Origin: Archangium sp.
GTDB taxonomy: Bacteria > Myxococcota > Myxococcia > Myxococcales > Myxococcaceae
Direction of reading: 5' to 3'
Assembly (NCBI GenBank): GCA_016793585.1
Contig: JAEUJR010000241.1
Location: forward strand, 1 to 13,301
DNA: 13,301 nt
Shown here: piece after piece, positions 1 to 6,766 of the stretch
Layout: each line of letters begins with the position of its first letter
Numbering within the stretch: position 1 is the stretch's first letter
Made by a program: the position numbers and the translations under genes
Notes under the pieces: model-generated
The model's database searches: none
Told to the model about the DNA's origin: nothing
What the model saw: the letters and a program-made list of their open reading frames with translations, nothing else

Positions 1-277
1 CGCCGGCCAGCTCCACCACCGCGTCATCCAACACATGAACGTTCGAGCCCTCGCACGCCGCGCGCAACTTGTCGGTGAGATGAGGAATCGCTCCGCCGTA
101 GTACTCGTGGTTACCGGGCACGTAGACGACGGGGCACGCGAACCGCTTCGCGAACCCGACTCCCCGGCCTTTCACGTCGATGTCGCCCGCGAGGATCACC
201 ACGTCGACGCCGGCGCAGTCAGGAGGCTCGAACGGTGCGAACTCGAGGTGAAGGTCCGAATAGATCCGCAAGCGCAT
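1..277 (-). CDS. Metallophosphoesterase, N-terminal part (cut by window edge)
   Basis: Calcineurin-like metallophosphoesterase; the reading frame runs off the left edge after 92 codons, so the C-terminal half is missing. Reading the minus strand from the ATG at 277 gives a protein opening MRLRIYSDLHLEF. The three N-terminal metal-binding blocks of the family are present in order: D-x-H (Ser-Asp-Leu-His, about residues 7-10), G-D (Ala-Gly-Asp-Ile-Asp, about residue 30) and G-N-H-E (Pro-Gly-Asn-His-Glu, about residue 55). These residues hold two divalent metal ions and hydrolyse phosphoester bonds; the substrate cannot be told. No signal peptide is seen, so a cytoplasmic enzyme is likely. There is no clear Shine-Dalgarno before the ATG. 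It is divergent from the small gene at 347, with about 69 bp between them. The family call is firm; the specific function is unknown. Confidence 0.85.
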   Translation of the reverse strand, partial: MRLRIYSDLHLEFAPFEPPDCAGVDVVILAGDIDVKGRGVGFAKRFACPVVYVPGNHEYYGGAIPHLTDKLRAACEGSNVHVLDDAVVELAG

Positions 278-346
278 GGAGGATCGACGCCGTCTCGTTC
301 AGAGCCTGAACTTCACCTTGGGAACGCGACGGTGCATGAAGGCCCC

Positions 347-571
347 ATGATCCACCAATACAGCAACGCGACCCAGACCCGCTGGGACAAGGGTGAGTTC
401 AAGGTGCAGCTGAACACCGCCGCCTCGTCGCGCCCGATGGGCTTCTGTGACGGCACCGCCGCCGACCTGGCCGAGCTGCAGCAGATGGCCGACGCCGAGA
501 ACACCTCGCTGCGCATCGAGAAGAAGCTGCTCAAGACCGGCCGCGAGATCTGGACGCTCCACGGAGCCTGA
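347..571 (+). CDS. Small conserved-looking hypothetical protein (74 aa)
   Basis: Not recognised. The ATG at 347 follows a short GAAGG at 338-342; an in-frame GTG at 332 would add five residues. The open frame continues far upstream, but that part is antisense to the metallophosphoesterase and is not believed. The protein has no signal peptide or membrane segment. It starts with a polar stretch containing Trp13-Asp-Lys-Gly, which is strand-like, has a lone Cys34, and then a probable amphipathic helix (residues 38-52, rich in Leu/Gln/Ala). It ends in a Lys/Arg-rich segment, Arg56-Ile-Glu-Lys-Lys. Its stop codon lies 2 bp before the next gene's ATG, so the two are probably co-transcribed and translationally coupled. 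The normal codon bias of the region and the tight spacing support it being real. Confidence 0.6.
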   Translation: MIHQYSNATQTRWDKGEFKVQLNTAASSRPMGFCDGTAADLAELQQMADAENTSLRIEKKLLKTGREIWTLHGA

Positions 572-573
572 CC

Positions 574-867
574 ATGATCGCACTCGTCCTCGCAGCGCTG
601 CTCACGCAAACGCCTGGCAGTGCCGGTGACGCGCCCCGCCTCACGATGGAGCAGGCCATCGTGAAGGCGAAAGACCACGCGAAGACCCGGAAGGTCGACC
701 TCTCGCGCCAGTATCTCGAGGCGGCCGAGTTCGATCGCGGCGGCGCGGCTCCGAAGACGACCGGTCGCTGCTGGAAGCTGCGCTGGCAGGTACCGAACGC
801 GAAAGGCGGCACCACCTTCATCGACGTCTGCGAAGACGGGCGAATCGACGTCAGCTTCGGGGAGTAG
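574..867 (+). CDS. Small exported protein, weakly PepSY-like (97 aa)
   Basis: The N-terminus (MIALVLAALLTQTPGSAG) is a short hydrophobic export signal with probable cleavage near residues 16-18, so the mature protein is about 80 residues and extracytoplasmic. The mature part has a helix (Met-Glu-Gln-Ala-Ile-Val-Lys-Ala) followed by strands around Cys-Trp-Lys-Leu-Arg-Trp and Thr-Phe-Ile-Asp-Val-Cys-Glu-Asp-Gly. That order, one helix then paired strands ending in a V-x-x-D/E-x-G turn, recalls PepSY-type domains, but the resemblance is weak and is an inference. Two cysteines in the two strands could form a disulfide. It starts 2 bp after the stop of the 74-aa gene. Its 3' end overlaps the convergent MshEN gene by 17 bp. 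Confidence 0.6.
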   Translation: MIALVLAALLTQTPGSAGDAPRLTMEQAIVKAKDHAKTRKVDLSRQYLEAAEFDRGGAAPKTTGRCWKLRWQVPNAKGGTTFIDVCEDGRIDVSFGE

Positions 868-1504
868 CCCTGCGCAGCGTGTTGTCTGCCCACGTCTCGA
901 GCACACGCTGAAGCACCTCGCGCGTCGAGATGCCGTGCGTGATCGTCATCTGGCGAACGAGCTCACCGGCCCTCGCGGACAAACCAATCGAGTCGACCAG
1001 CTCGGGCCGTGGCAACGCAGGCGCCGGCTTCACCGGAGTCACCACCGGCAGTCGCCCTGCCTCGGGATGAAACCGGTCGAGCGCACGCTTCATCGCGGCA
1101 TCGCTCGCGAGCACCACCCGCAACCGCGAACGCCCGCTCACCGCACGAACCGCGTCCTGCGTCGCGAGTGATGCCGGAGCCGTCATCGCGACCAGCAACT
1201 CACGATCCTTCAGCTCGATGGCGACGACCCGGTGCTCCCGCGCGAACCTGTTCGTCAGCACACCGAACACCTCGGGCGCCTGTGACATCGCGTCGAGATC
1301 GACGATCGGCAACTGTGCCTGGAACGCCAGCGCCGAGAACATCTGCTCCTCGGTGCACAGCCCCGCCTCGATCACCACGCGCCCCAGCGAACGCCGCGCC
1401 TGACGCCCGCGAAGAATCAACTGCTGCAGCTGCTGCTCATTCACGTGTCCAAGCTTCATCAGCACTTCGCCGAGGCGAAGCCGTGGGTTGTGTGCAGGCG
1501 TCAT
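851..1504 (-). CDS. Stand-alone MshEN (GspE/PilB N-terminal) domain protein, candidate c-di-GMP receptor
   Basis: A 217-aa protein whose residues 8-146 resemble the N-terminal domain of type II secretion / type IV pilus ATPases (T2SSE_N, MshEN). It has the tandem signature: Arg10-Leu-Gly-x-x-Leu-x-x-x-Gly, then 28 residues later Ser39-Leu-Gly-x-x-x-x-x-x-Gly, each followed by a Leu/Gln-rich helix, then Gln-Leu-Pro-Ile-Val-Asp-Leu. Tandem motifs of this kind bind cyclic di-GMP in MshE; binding here is inferred. There is no Walker A/B ATPase domain. A Pro-rich linker (about 150-168) leads to a C-terminal helical segment, so this is a detached sensor or adaptor, not a motor. The open frame starts at 1543, but the ATG at 1504 is chosen because GAGGG precedes it at good spacing. 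It is divergent from the gene at 1542. Confidence 0.75.
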   Translation of the reverse strand: MTPAHNPRLRLGEVLMKLGHVNEQQLQQLILRGRQARRSLGRVVIEAGLCTEEQMFSALAFQAQLPIVDLDAMSQAPEVFGVLTNRFAREHRVVAIELKDRELLVAMTAPASLATQDAVRAVSGRSRLRVVLASDAAMKRALDRFHPEAGRLPVVTPVKPAPALPRPELVDSIGLSARAGELVRQMTITHGISTREVLQRVLETWADNTLRRATPRS

Positions 1505-1541
1505 CGTTCGCCCTCTACGCATCGACAGGGGAACTGGTTTC

Positions 1542-1823
1542 ATGACGCGTGCGTCTCAGCTCCGCATGCGCGCGCTCATGGCCCTCGTCGTCACGAGCAC
1601 CCTGGCGCTTCCGCTGTCGCTCTCGGTGCTCGCACCGTCGATCGGCTGGCAGCTGACCTGCGCCGCCCCCGCGCTCACGAAAGAGGACTGCACCGAAGCG
1701 GGCCGAGTGCGGGCCACGAGTCGCAGCCAGGCTCTTCGAGCGCTGAGAGATCCGCTGGGGTCGTCGAGCCGCGCCCTCAGCGGGCTGTTCGTGCTCGCGA
1801 CTCAGCCGAGCGCGGTGCGGTAG
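1542..1823 (+). CDS. Small exported or single-span membrane protein (93 aa), unknown
   Basis: Not recognised. The ATG at 1542 is preceded by an AGGGGAA Shine-Dalgarno at 1527-1533, and the protein begins MTRASQLRMRAL followed by a hydrophobic stretch (residues 11-34). The Arg-rich n-region and hydrophobic core form either a signal peptide, with a possible end near Thr-Cys-Ala-Ala-Pro, or one transmembrane helix. The remainder (about 55 residues) has two cysteines (Cys40 and Cys50), then a Ser/Arg/Leu-rich tail without recognisable domains. It is divergent from the MshEN gene with a 37-bp gap that must hold both promoters. Its 3' end overlaps the dus gene by 22 bp. The good ribosome site and export signal support it; the low-complexity tail leaves doubt. 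Confidence 0.5.
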   Translation: MTRASQLRMRALMALVVTSTLALPLSLSVLAPSIGWQLTCAAPALTKEDCTEAGRVRATSRSQALRALRDPLGSSSRALSGLFVLATQPSAVR

Positions 1824-2869
1824 TCGACGTCGTATTCTTCTTCGGGCGCGTGCGCGTCGTGCTCGGCTCCGAGGAAGAACTGCTCGACCGCGCTCTCGAC
1901 CTCGGCCTTCGTCTCGATGCGGTTGACGTTGTTGCGAAACGCCGACGCGCCCGACAAGCCGTGCGCGTACCACGCGAGGTGTTTGCGGAAGTTGTGCACC
2001 GCCGCTCGCTCGGCGCGCACGGCCTCTTCTTCGGGCGACAGCTTCTCGCGCGTCACCCGCTCGTGCGACACGAAGTGCAGGTGCTCACGGAAGTGACGGA
2101 GCACCAGCGCGCACCGCTCTTCGCGCGTCGGCTTCGGGCCACCGAGCAGCTCGCGGAAGATCCACGGATTGCCGAGCGCGCCACGGCCGATCATCACGTA
2201 GTCGCAGCCCGTCTGCTCGAGCATGCGCGTCGCGTCGGCCACCGTCTTCACGTCGCCGTTGCCGATGATGGGAAACCGGTTGCCCACGTGCTTCTTCAGG
2301 TCGGCGATGACGCTCCAGTCGGCCTTGCCCGAGTAGCCCTGCGCGCGCGTTCGCGGGTGAACGGCCAGCGCTGAGACTCCAGCGGCGCCGAGTGAATCGG
2401 CCATCTCGCGGAAGTTGCGACTCGACGCGTCCCACCCCGAGCGAATCTTCGCGGTCACGGGCAGCCCGGTCGCTTCGCGCATCAGGCGAACCAGCTCGCC
2501 CGCGCGCGGAGGGTCGCACATCAAGGCCGAGCCCGCGCCGCTCTTGGTCACCTTCTTCACCGGGCAGCCCATGTTGATGTCGATGATCTGCGCGCCGTGC
2601 TCCTTGCCGATGACGGCGGCCTTCGCCATCACCTCGGGCTCGCCACCGAAGATCTGCAGCGAGTAGGGGCGCTCGATCTCGGGGTTGAAGCGCAGGTACC
2701 GCAGCGTTCGGGTGTTGATTCGAAAGAGCCCCTGCGCGCTCACCAGCTCGGTCGGGCACAGGGCAGCGCCCAGCTCGAAGGCGATGGAGCGGAACGGCAT
2801 CTCCGAGACACCGGCCATCGGCGCGAGGATGAAGCGGTTCTTCAGGGTGTACGGGCCAATGGGCAGCAT
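1802..2869 (-). CDS. dusB: tRNA-dihydrouridine synthase, DusB type
   Basis: FMN- and NADPH-dependent enzyme that reduces uridines in the D-loop of tRNA; 355 aa, normal for the DusB/NifR3 group. The protein shows the flavin-barrel start APMAGVS (16-22). The general-acid cysteine is Cys102 in Asn-Met-Gly-Cys-Pro-Val-Lys-Lys. Thr-Ala-Lys141-Ile-Arg143, His171-Pro-Arg-Thr-Arg in the substrate/FMN region, and the phosphate-binding Gly-Asn-Gly-Asp (203-206) and Gly-Arg-Gly (228-230) follow. A helical C-terminal tRNA-binding domain follows from about residue 250, with an acidic tail. The ATG at 2869 has GGGGAG upstream at about 9 nt. It is divergent from the M50 gene (68 bp between). It is not next to fis, unlike E. 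coli dusB. The subtype is inferred from overall likeness. Confidence 0.93.
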   Translation of the reverse strand: MLPIGPYTLKNRFILAPMAGVSEMPFRSIAFELGAALCPTELVSAQGLFRINTRTLRYLRFNPEIERPYSLQIFGGEPEVMAKAAVIGKEHGAQIIDINMGCPVKKVTKSGAGSALMCDPPRAGELVRLMREATGLPVTAKIRSGWDASSRNFREMADSLGAAGVSALAVHPRTRAQGYSGKADWSVIADLKKHVGNRFPIIGNGDVKTVADATRMLEQTGCDYVMIGRGALGNPWIFRELLGGPKPTREERCALVLRHFREHLHFVSHERVTREKLSPEEEAVRAERAAVHNFRKHLAWYAHGLSGASAFRNNVNRIETKAEVESAVEQFFLGAEHDAHAPEEEYDVDYRTALG

Positions 2870-2937
2870 GAGGAGCGCTCCCCTATCGGACAGTTGGAAC
2901 GGACCGCAACTGACTGCTTCATGACGATCACGAACTC

Positions 2938-4380
2938 GTGCGTGTTACGAAACGTGGCGTGTTCCAGTTCAGGCTCGGCGGCATCCCCGTACAGGTGCAC
3001 TTCAGCCATCTGCTGATCTCCGCCCTGCTCGCCTGGAGCTTCGCCCAGAGCGAACGCAGCCCCACCGAGTGGCCGGGCGTGGTGCTCACCAACCTGGCCC
3101 ACCCCGATCGCGGGCAGACGATGGTGATCGTCATGCTGCTGTGGGGCCTCATCATCTCGGTCTCGGTGCTCGTGCACGAGCTCGGCCACGCGCTCAGCTC
3201 GCGCGCGTTCGGCTACACCCCGGCGATTCAGCTCATTGGCCTCGGTGGGCGAACGTTGCCCAACGCACCGGGAGAGATTCCATGGCATCGCGAGGTGCTG
3301 CTCACGCTCGCCGGCCCCGGCGCGGGTCTGACCCTGGGCGTCATCGCGGGGGCGTTGCTGCTCTTGCTCGACGCCTCGGGCAGCTCGAACCGCGTGCTCG
3401 AGTACGCGCTCAAGGCGGCGTTCACCGCGAACCTCTTCTGGGCCCTGGTGAACCTCATTCCCGTCTCGCCGCTCGACGGCGGCCACATCGCCCGCGCGAT
3501 CCTCATGCACCTCTTCGGTCGCAAGGGCTTCCTCTATGCGCAGGTCATCACGCTGGGCTTCGCTGCCCTCGGGCTCGCGTTCGCGCTGTTCTTCAAGGCG
3601 CCGGTGCTGGGCCTGCTGTTCGGGCTCTGGGGCTTCCGATCGGTGTCCGTCGTTCAGGCCTACGCACGCGGCGAGCTGCCCGAAGGCGCGAGCGCGCACC
3701 CGATGCATCAGCAGCTCGACGCCGTCGCCGCTGACGTGAAGGCCGGGAAGCTGACCGAGGCGAAGCAGGCTGCAGAGCAGCTGTTGCGCAGCATCGACGT
3801 GCCCGCGGGCGTGAAGGCGCGCGCGCATCAACTGCTGGGCCTCATCGCGGTGAAACAATCTGACGGGCAGGAGGCCCTGCGGCACTTCCGCAACGTCGAA
3901 GGCCTGCCGGTCCCTCCGCACGCCCTCGCAGCCGCCTACTCGCTGGCCGGAGACGACGCCGCGGCACTTCCTCTCTGGGCCGAAGCCGCCCGCACCATCG
4001 ACGAGCCCCTCATTCGCGCCGAGCTCGCAGGCGCGTTGCTGAGAACGGGGCGTGAAGCCGAAGCGCGCGCCCTGCCCGGCGTTCGACTCGCCCACGCCTG
4101 GCTCGCCGCCGAACGCGTGCTCTACCTGCGCGGCGAGTACGCTCGCGCAGCGCAGATGGCCGAAGGCGCGTTTCAGGCCGAGCCCAACGCCGCTTCCGCG
4201 TACACCGCGGCCTGCAACTGGGCGCGCTCGGGCGACGCCTCCAACGCGCTGCGCTGCCTCACCCTCGCCGCGCAGAACGGCTTCACCGATGCCGCCGCCG
4301 CTCGCGCTGACCCCGACCTCACGTCGCTGCTCGGAAACCCCGGGTTCGAAGCGTGGCTCGCCGCGATGACGCCCGCGTGA
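2938..4380 (+). CDS. M50 (site-2 protease type) membrane metalloprotease with C-terminal helical-repeat domain
   Basis: Integral membrane zinc protease. The zinc site is His80-Glu81-Leu-Gly-His84 in a hydrophobic helix (Val-Leu-Val-His-Glu-Leu-Gly-His-Ala); the third ligand is Asp180 in Asn-Leu-Ile-Pro-Val-Ser-Pro-Leu-Asp-Gly-Gly-His. Further hydrophobic segments lie around 25-38, 62-80, 120-145, 160-175 and 195-220. A Leu-Ala-Gly-Pro-Gly-Ala-Gly (124-130) matches the small-residue motif of the family. Residues 235-480 are soluble and Ala/Leu/Glu-rich with TPR-like helix pairs (for example Ala-Arg-Ala-His-Gln-Leu-Leu-Gly-Leu and Tyr-Ala-Arg-Ala-Ala-Gln-Met-Ala-Glu-Gly), suggesting a partner-binding domain. 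The start is GTG at 2938, after an in-frame TGA at 2911, with no good Shine-Dalgarno; a GTG at 2959 is possible. The substrate is unknown. Confidence 0.9.
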   Translation: MRVTKRGVFQFRLGGIPVQVHFSHLLISALLAWSFAQSERSPTEWPGVVLTNLAHPDRGQTMVIVMLLWGLIISVSVLVHELGHALSSRAFGYTPAIQLIGLGGRTLPNAPGEIPWHREVLLTLAGPGAGLTLGVIAGALLLLLDASGSSNRVLEYALKAAFTANLFWALVNLIPVSPLDGGHIARAILMHLFGRKGFLYAQVITLGFAALGLAFALFFKAPVLGLLFGLWGFRSVSVVQAYARGELPEGASAHPMHQQLDAVAADVKAGKLTEAKQAAEQLLRSIDVPAGVKARAHQLLGLIAVKQSDGQEALRHFRNVEGLPVPPHALAAAYSLAGDDAAALPLWAEAARTIDEPLIRAELAGALLRTGREAEARALPGVRLAHAWLAAERVLYLRGEYARAAQMAEGAFQAEPNAASAYTAACNWARSGDASNALRCLTLAAQNGFTDAAAARADPDLTSLLGNPGFEAWLAAMTPA

Positions 4381-4390
4381 CAATCACCGC

Positions 4391-4406
4391 TTCCCTTCGA
4401 GGGGAA
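4391..4406. other. Small inverted repeat downstream of the M50 gene
   Basis: TTCCC (4391-4395) and GGGAA (4402-4406) can form a 5-bp stem around a TTCGAG loop, 11 bp after the M50 stop. There is no T-run on either side, so it is at best a weak attenuator or transcript end; it may be chance. Confidence 0.2.
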
Positions 4407-4475
4407 ATGTCGGGAGCGCTGACGATCGGATGACGGGTTGGCGTGTTGATCGTGTCGAAGAAGAGACACGACACC

Positions 4476-5453
4476 ATGACCACCACGACCTCGACGAAAC
4501 AGCCCGCGCACGAGTGGAACCTCGTCGCTTCGATTCCCTTCATCGGCATTCACTTCCTGCTCCCGCTGGCGGTGCTCTTCCCCTTCAAGTGGGAGTACGT
4601 CGCGCTCGTCGCAGTCACCTACGTGGTGCGCATGTTCGGCATCACCGCCGGCTACCACCGCTACTTCTCGCACCGCGCGTTCAAGACCAACCGCGTCTTC
4701 CAGTTCCTGCTCGCCTTCCTCGCGCAGACGAGCGCGCAGAAGGGCGCGCTCTGGTGGGCCGCCAATCATCGCCACCACCACCGCTACAGCGACACGGAGG
4801 AGGACATTCACTCTCCGGCGCGCAAGGGCTTCTTCTGGAGCCACATGGGGTGGATCCTCGTGAAGGACTACGAGCCGACGAACTACGCCGCCATCAAGGA
4901 CTTCGCCCGCTTCCCCGAGCTCGTGTGGCTCAACAAGAACTTCATGGTGCCGTCGCTCGTGGGGCTCGTCGCGCTGTTCGCCATCGGCGGCCTGCCGTGG
5001 GTCTTCTACGGCGGCATCGTCTCGACCGTGTTGCTGTACCACGGCACCTTCACCATCAACTCGCTCACGCACATCTTCGGCAAGCGCCGCTACCTGACGA
5101 CGGACACCAGCCGGAACAACTTCTGGCTCGCGCTCATCACGCTCGGCGAGGGCTGGCACAACAACCACCACTTCCACCAGAACACCGCGAACCAGGGCTG
5201 GTTCTGGTGGGAGATCGACGTCACGTTCTACGTGCTCAAGGTGCTCTCGTGGGTCGGCGTGGTGAGCGACCTGCGCCTGCCGAGCGAACAGACGAAGAAC
5301 TGCTACCTCAAGTACACCGACGAACAGCGTGCCCAGCTGCTGGCCGAGACGCGCTTCAATGCGTGGCGCACGGTGCCGCAGCGCAAGCCGATCGAAACGC
5401 CCGAGAGCATGCCCGCGATGGGGTTCGCGACGGTTCCGATGATCAAACGCTGA
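4476..5453 (+). CDS. Delta-9-type acyl-CoA / acyl-lipid desaturase
   Basis: Membrane di-iron desaturase of the SCD/OLE1/DesC family, 325 aa, which puts a cis double bond into saturated acyl chains using O2 and an electron donor and so sets membrane fluidity. All three histidine boxes are visible: His61-Arg-Tyr-Phe-Ser-His66, His98-Arg-His-His101-His102, and His228-Asn-Asn-His231-His232, plus the Asn195-Ser-Leu-Thr-His199 block that also contributes metal ligands. Hydrophobic hairpins occupy about 18-55, 72-86 and 160-190. No cytochrome b5 domain is fused, so an external ferredoxin or similar donor is needed. The ATG at 4476 is preferred over upstream GTG/TTG codons at 4443-4454 because the purine-rich GAAGAAGAGA (4457-4466) precedes it at about 9 nt. 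The substrate form (CoA, ACP or lipid) cannot be told. Confidence 0.93.
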   Translation: MTTTTSTKQPAHEWNLVASIPFIGIHFLLPLAVLFPFKWEYVALVAVTYVVRMFGITAGYHRYFSHRAFKTNRVFQFLLAFLAQTSAQKGALWWAANHRHHHRYSDTEEDIHSPARKGFFWSHMGWILVKDYEPTNYAAIKDFARFPELVWLNKNFMVPSLVGLVALFAIGGLPWVFYGGIVSTVLLYHGTFTINSLTHIFGKRRYLTTDTSRNNFWLALITLGEGWHNNHHFHQNTANQGWFWWEIDVTFYVLKVLSWVGVVSDLRLPSEQTKNCYLKYTDEQRAQLLAETRFNAWRTVPQRKPIETPESMPAMGFATVPMIKR

Positions 5454-5477
5454 GCCGAAGCTCACCCCGCGTACCTG

Positions 5478-5515
5478 AAACGAAAACGCCCACCCCGACG
5501 AATCCGGAGTGGGCG
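5478..5515 (-). terminator. Rho-independent terminator of the Cys-rich lipoprotein gene (hairpin between convergent genes)
   Basis: CGCCCACCCC (5487-5496) and GGAGTGGGCG (5506-5515) form a 10-bp stem with one G-T pair and a 9-nt loop. Read on the minus strand it is followed by TTTTCGTTT (5486-5478), a proper T-run, so it terminates the lipoprotein transcript. On the plus strand the following bases are CTCTCTGTC, so it could stop desaturase transcripts only weakly. Confidence 0.8.
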
Positions 5516-5548
5516 CTCTCTGTCACGTCGTCGCTGGACGACGGCTCG

Positions 5549-6640
5549 TCACATCGAGCAGGTGCCGAGGCCCGTGCCCATGTTGTTCTGGCACATGCCG
5601 GCCGCGCAGGTCGGCATGCCGCCGTCGACGTTGCAGAACGAGCGGCACACGCCCGAGTTGCCACCAGCCGCCGCAGCGACGCACTGCAGGCCGCGCGCGC
5701 AGAAGGCCGACGTGGTGCAGGTGCCGCCGCCCATCACCGTGCCCGCCGGCAGACAGATCGGCGTGCCCGACGTACCGAGCTGACAGGCCTCGCTCGCCTG
5801 GCAGGGCGACTGATCGAACGGGTTGCAGGCGGTGACCTGCGAGCAGATCAGGTGAAGCTCGCTCGCGCCACCCTGCACCGCGGCGAACTGCACGCCGAAG
5901 TTGCACTCGGAGCCAGGGGCACACATGTTGAGCGGGCCGCAGAAACGACGGCAGGTCGGCGACCCACCACCCGACAGACCGACGCACTGTGCGCCGCGCT
6001 GACACGAATCGGGGATCGCCTGCTGGCAGGCACCGTTGTCGGGCGTGCCGCCATCACCAAGCGAGAACGGCGTGCAGACACGCTCGACTCCGCCATCACC
6101 GACGGGCACGACCATGCACTTCGTGTTCGGCGCGGTGCAGTCCTGCGCGAGCACGCTGCACGCCCCGGGGATGCAGGTACCAGCGCTGCCGTTCACGCCG
6201 TTGAGCACGCACTCCGAGCCCGTTGGGCAGGTGGGGTTCGTGAGAATGTCGCAGGGCTGCCGAGTCGCCGAGCCGCCGCCCGTCGCGGTGCCGCCGGCGT
6301 TCGCCGTTCCGCCACCCGTGCCCGAGCCCGCCGTGTTGCCACCGCCCGTGCCCGACGAGCCGCCGCCGGTGCCAGACGAGCCGCCGCCCGTCACGTTCGA
6401 GCCGATGCACGACTTCGTCGTCATGTTGCAGGTCTGCTGCGACGCGGTGCAGTTCGAACACGCGTTGCCGCTGCTGCCGCAGGCGGCGTCGGTCAACTTG
6501 TCGGGCGTGACGCACGTGCCGGCGTTGCAGCAGCCAGTACAGTTGTTCGGGCCGCACGTGGTCGTGGGCGTGCCACACGAGGGGACGACGGCGAAGACGA
6601 AGCCGAGCGCGGCTCCGAGCGAGAGGGCCTTCAATTTCAT
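5549..6640 (-). CDS. Cysteine-rich lipoprotein with Gly/Ser/Thr linker
   Basis: A 363-aa surface or periplasmic lipoprotein without a recognised catalytic domain. Start: ATG at 6640 (MKLKALSLGA), with GGAG about 9 nt upstream; the longer open frame to 6736 adds a segment without signal character. The hydrophobic signal ends in a lipobox-like Val-Pro-Ser-Cys22. Residues 23-80 form a first Cys-rich block (Cys-Gly-Pro-Asn-Asn-Cys-Thr-Gly-Cys-Cys). Residues 85-124 form a low-complexity linker with two GGGSSGT units. Residues 129-363 hold several blocks of the kind Cys-x(4-6)-Cys-x(2-3)-Gly-x-x-Cys, typical of disulfide-bonded modules. Such Cys-rich lipoproteins are common in Myxococcota and may bind other surface proteins or polysaccharide; that is inference. 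It has its own terminator and a 126-bp gap upstream. Confidence 0.88.
   Translation of the reverse strand: MKLKALSLGAALGFVFAVVPSCGTPTTTCGPNNCTGCCNAGTCVTPDKLTDAACGSSGNACSNCTASQQTCNMTTKSCIGSNVTGGGSSGTGGGSSGTGGGNTAGSGTGGGTANAGGTATGGGSATRQPCDILTNPTCPTGSECVLNGVNGSAGTCIPGACSVLAQDCTAPNTKCMVVPVGDGGVERVCTPFSLGDGGTPDNGACQQAIPDSCQRGAQCVGLSGGGSPTCRRFCGPLNMCAPGSECNFGVQFAAVQGGASELHLICSQVTACNPFDQSPCQASEACQLGTSGTPICLPAGTVMGGGTCTTSAFCARGLQCVAAAAGGNSGVCRSFCNVDGGMPTCAAGMCQNNMGTGLGTCSM
6269..6388 (-). repeat. Low-complexity linker repeat inside the Cys-rich lipoprotein
   Basis: This segment encodes residues 85-124, almost only Gly, Ser, Thr, Ala and Asn. At 6347-6388 two 21-nt copies encode GGGSSGT twice with a few synonymous differences; the rest is degenerate GGG-x units. 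It is likely a flexible spacer between two disulfide domains and a site where repeat number can vary. Confidence 0.7.
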
Positions 6641-6732
6641 GGGCGAGACTCCAGGGAATTCGAGCGCGGTCCGGCCCGCGCCTTGGGGAACAAGCGGGCG
6701 CGCACCCAAACCCACACGTGCGTGGCCGTCAA

Positions 6733-6753
6733 GCAACGCGACTGACGTGTTGC
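6733..6753 (-). terminator. Weak hairpin after the peroxiredoxin gene
   Basis: On the minus strand GCAACACG and CGCGTTGC form an 8-position stem with one A-C mismatch and a TCAGT loop, starting 13 bp after the peroxiredoxin stop. There is no T-run after it, so this is only a possible transcript end. Confidence 0.25.
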
Positions 6754-6766
6754 GCCAGCTTCCGAT

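Noticed and set aside
35..346. Upstream extension of the 74-aa gene to position 35
   Set aside because: This part is antisense to the metallophosphoesterase with its conserved motifs and has no family likeness.
2842..4383. 513-aa minus-strand open frame antisense to the M50 gene
   Set aside because: Its composition is Arg/Glu/Gly-rich shadow sequence with no domain, while the plus strand has a clear metalloprotease; typical of high-GC antisense frames.
6664..6681. GCGCGG / CCGCGC inverted repeat 24 bp upstream of the lipoprotein start
   Set aside because: A short all-GC palindrome expected by chance in such DNA; no supporting promoter elements.
4430..6745. 771-aa plus-strand open frame covering the desaturase and lipoprotein genes
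   Set aside because: It is out of frame with the desaturase His boxes and antisense to the Cys-rich lipoprotein; low-complexity Arg/Ala/His composition.
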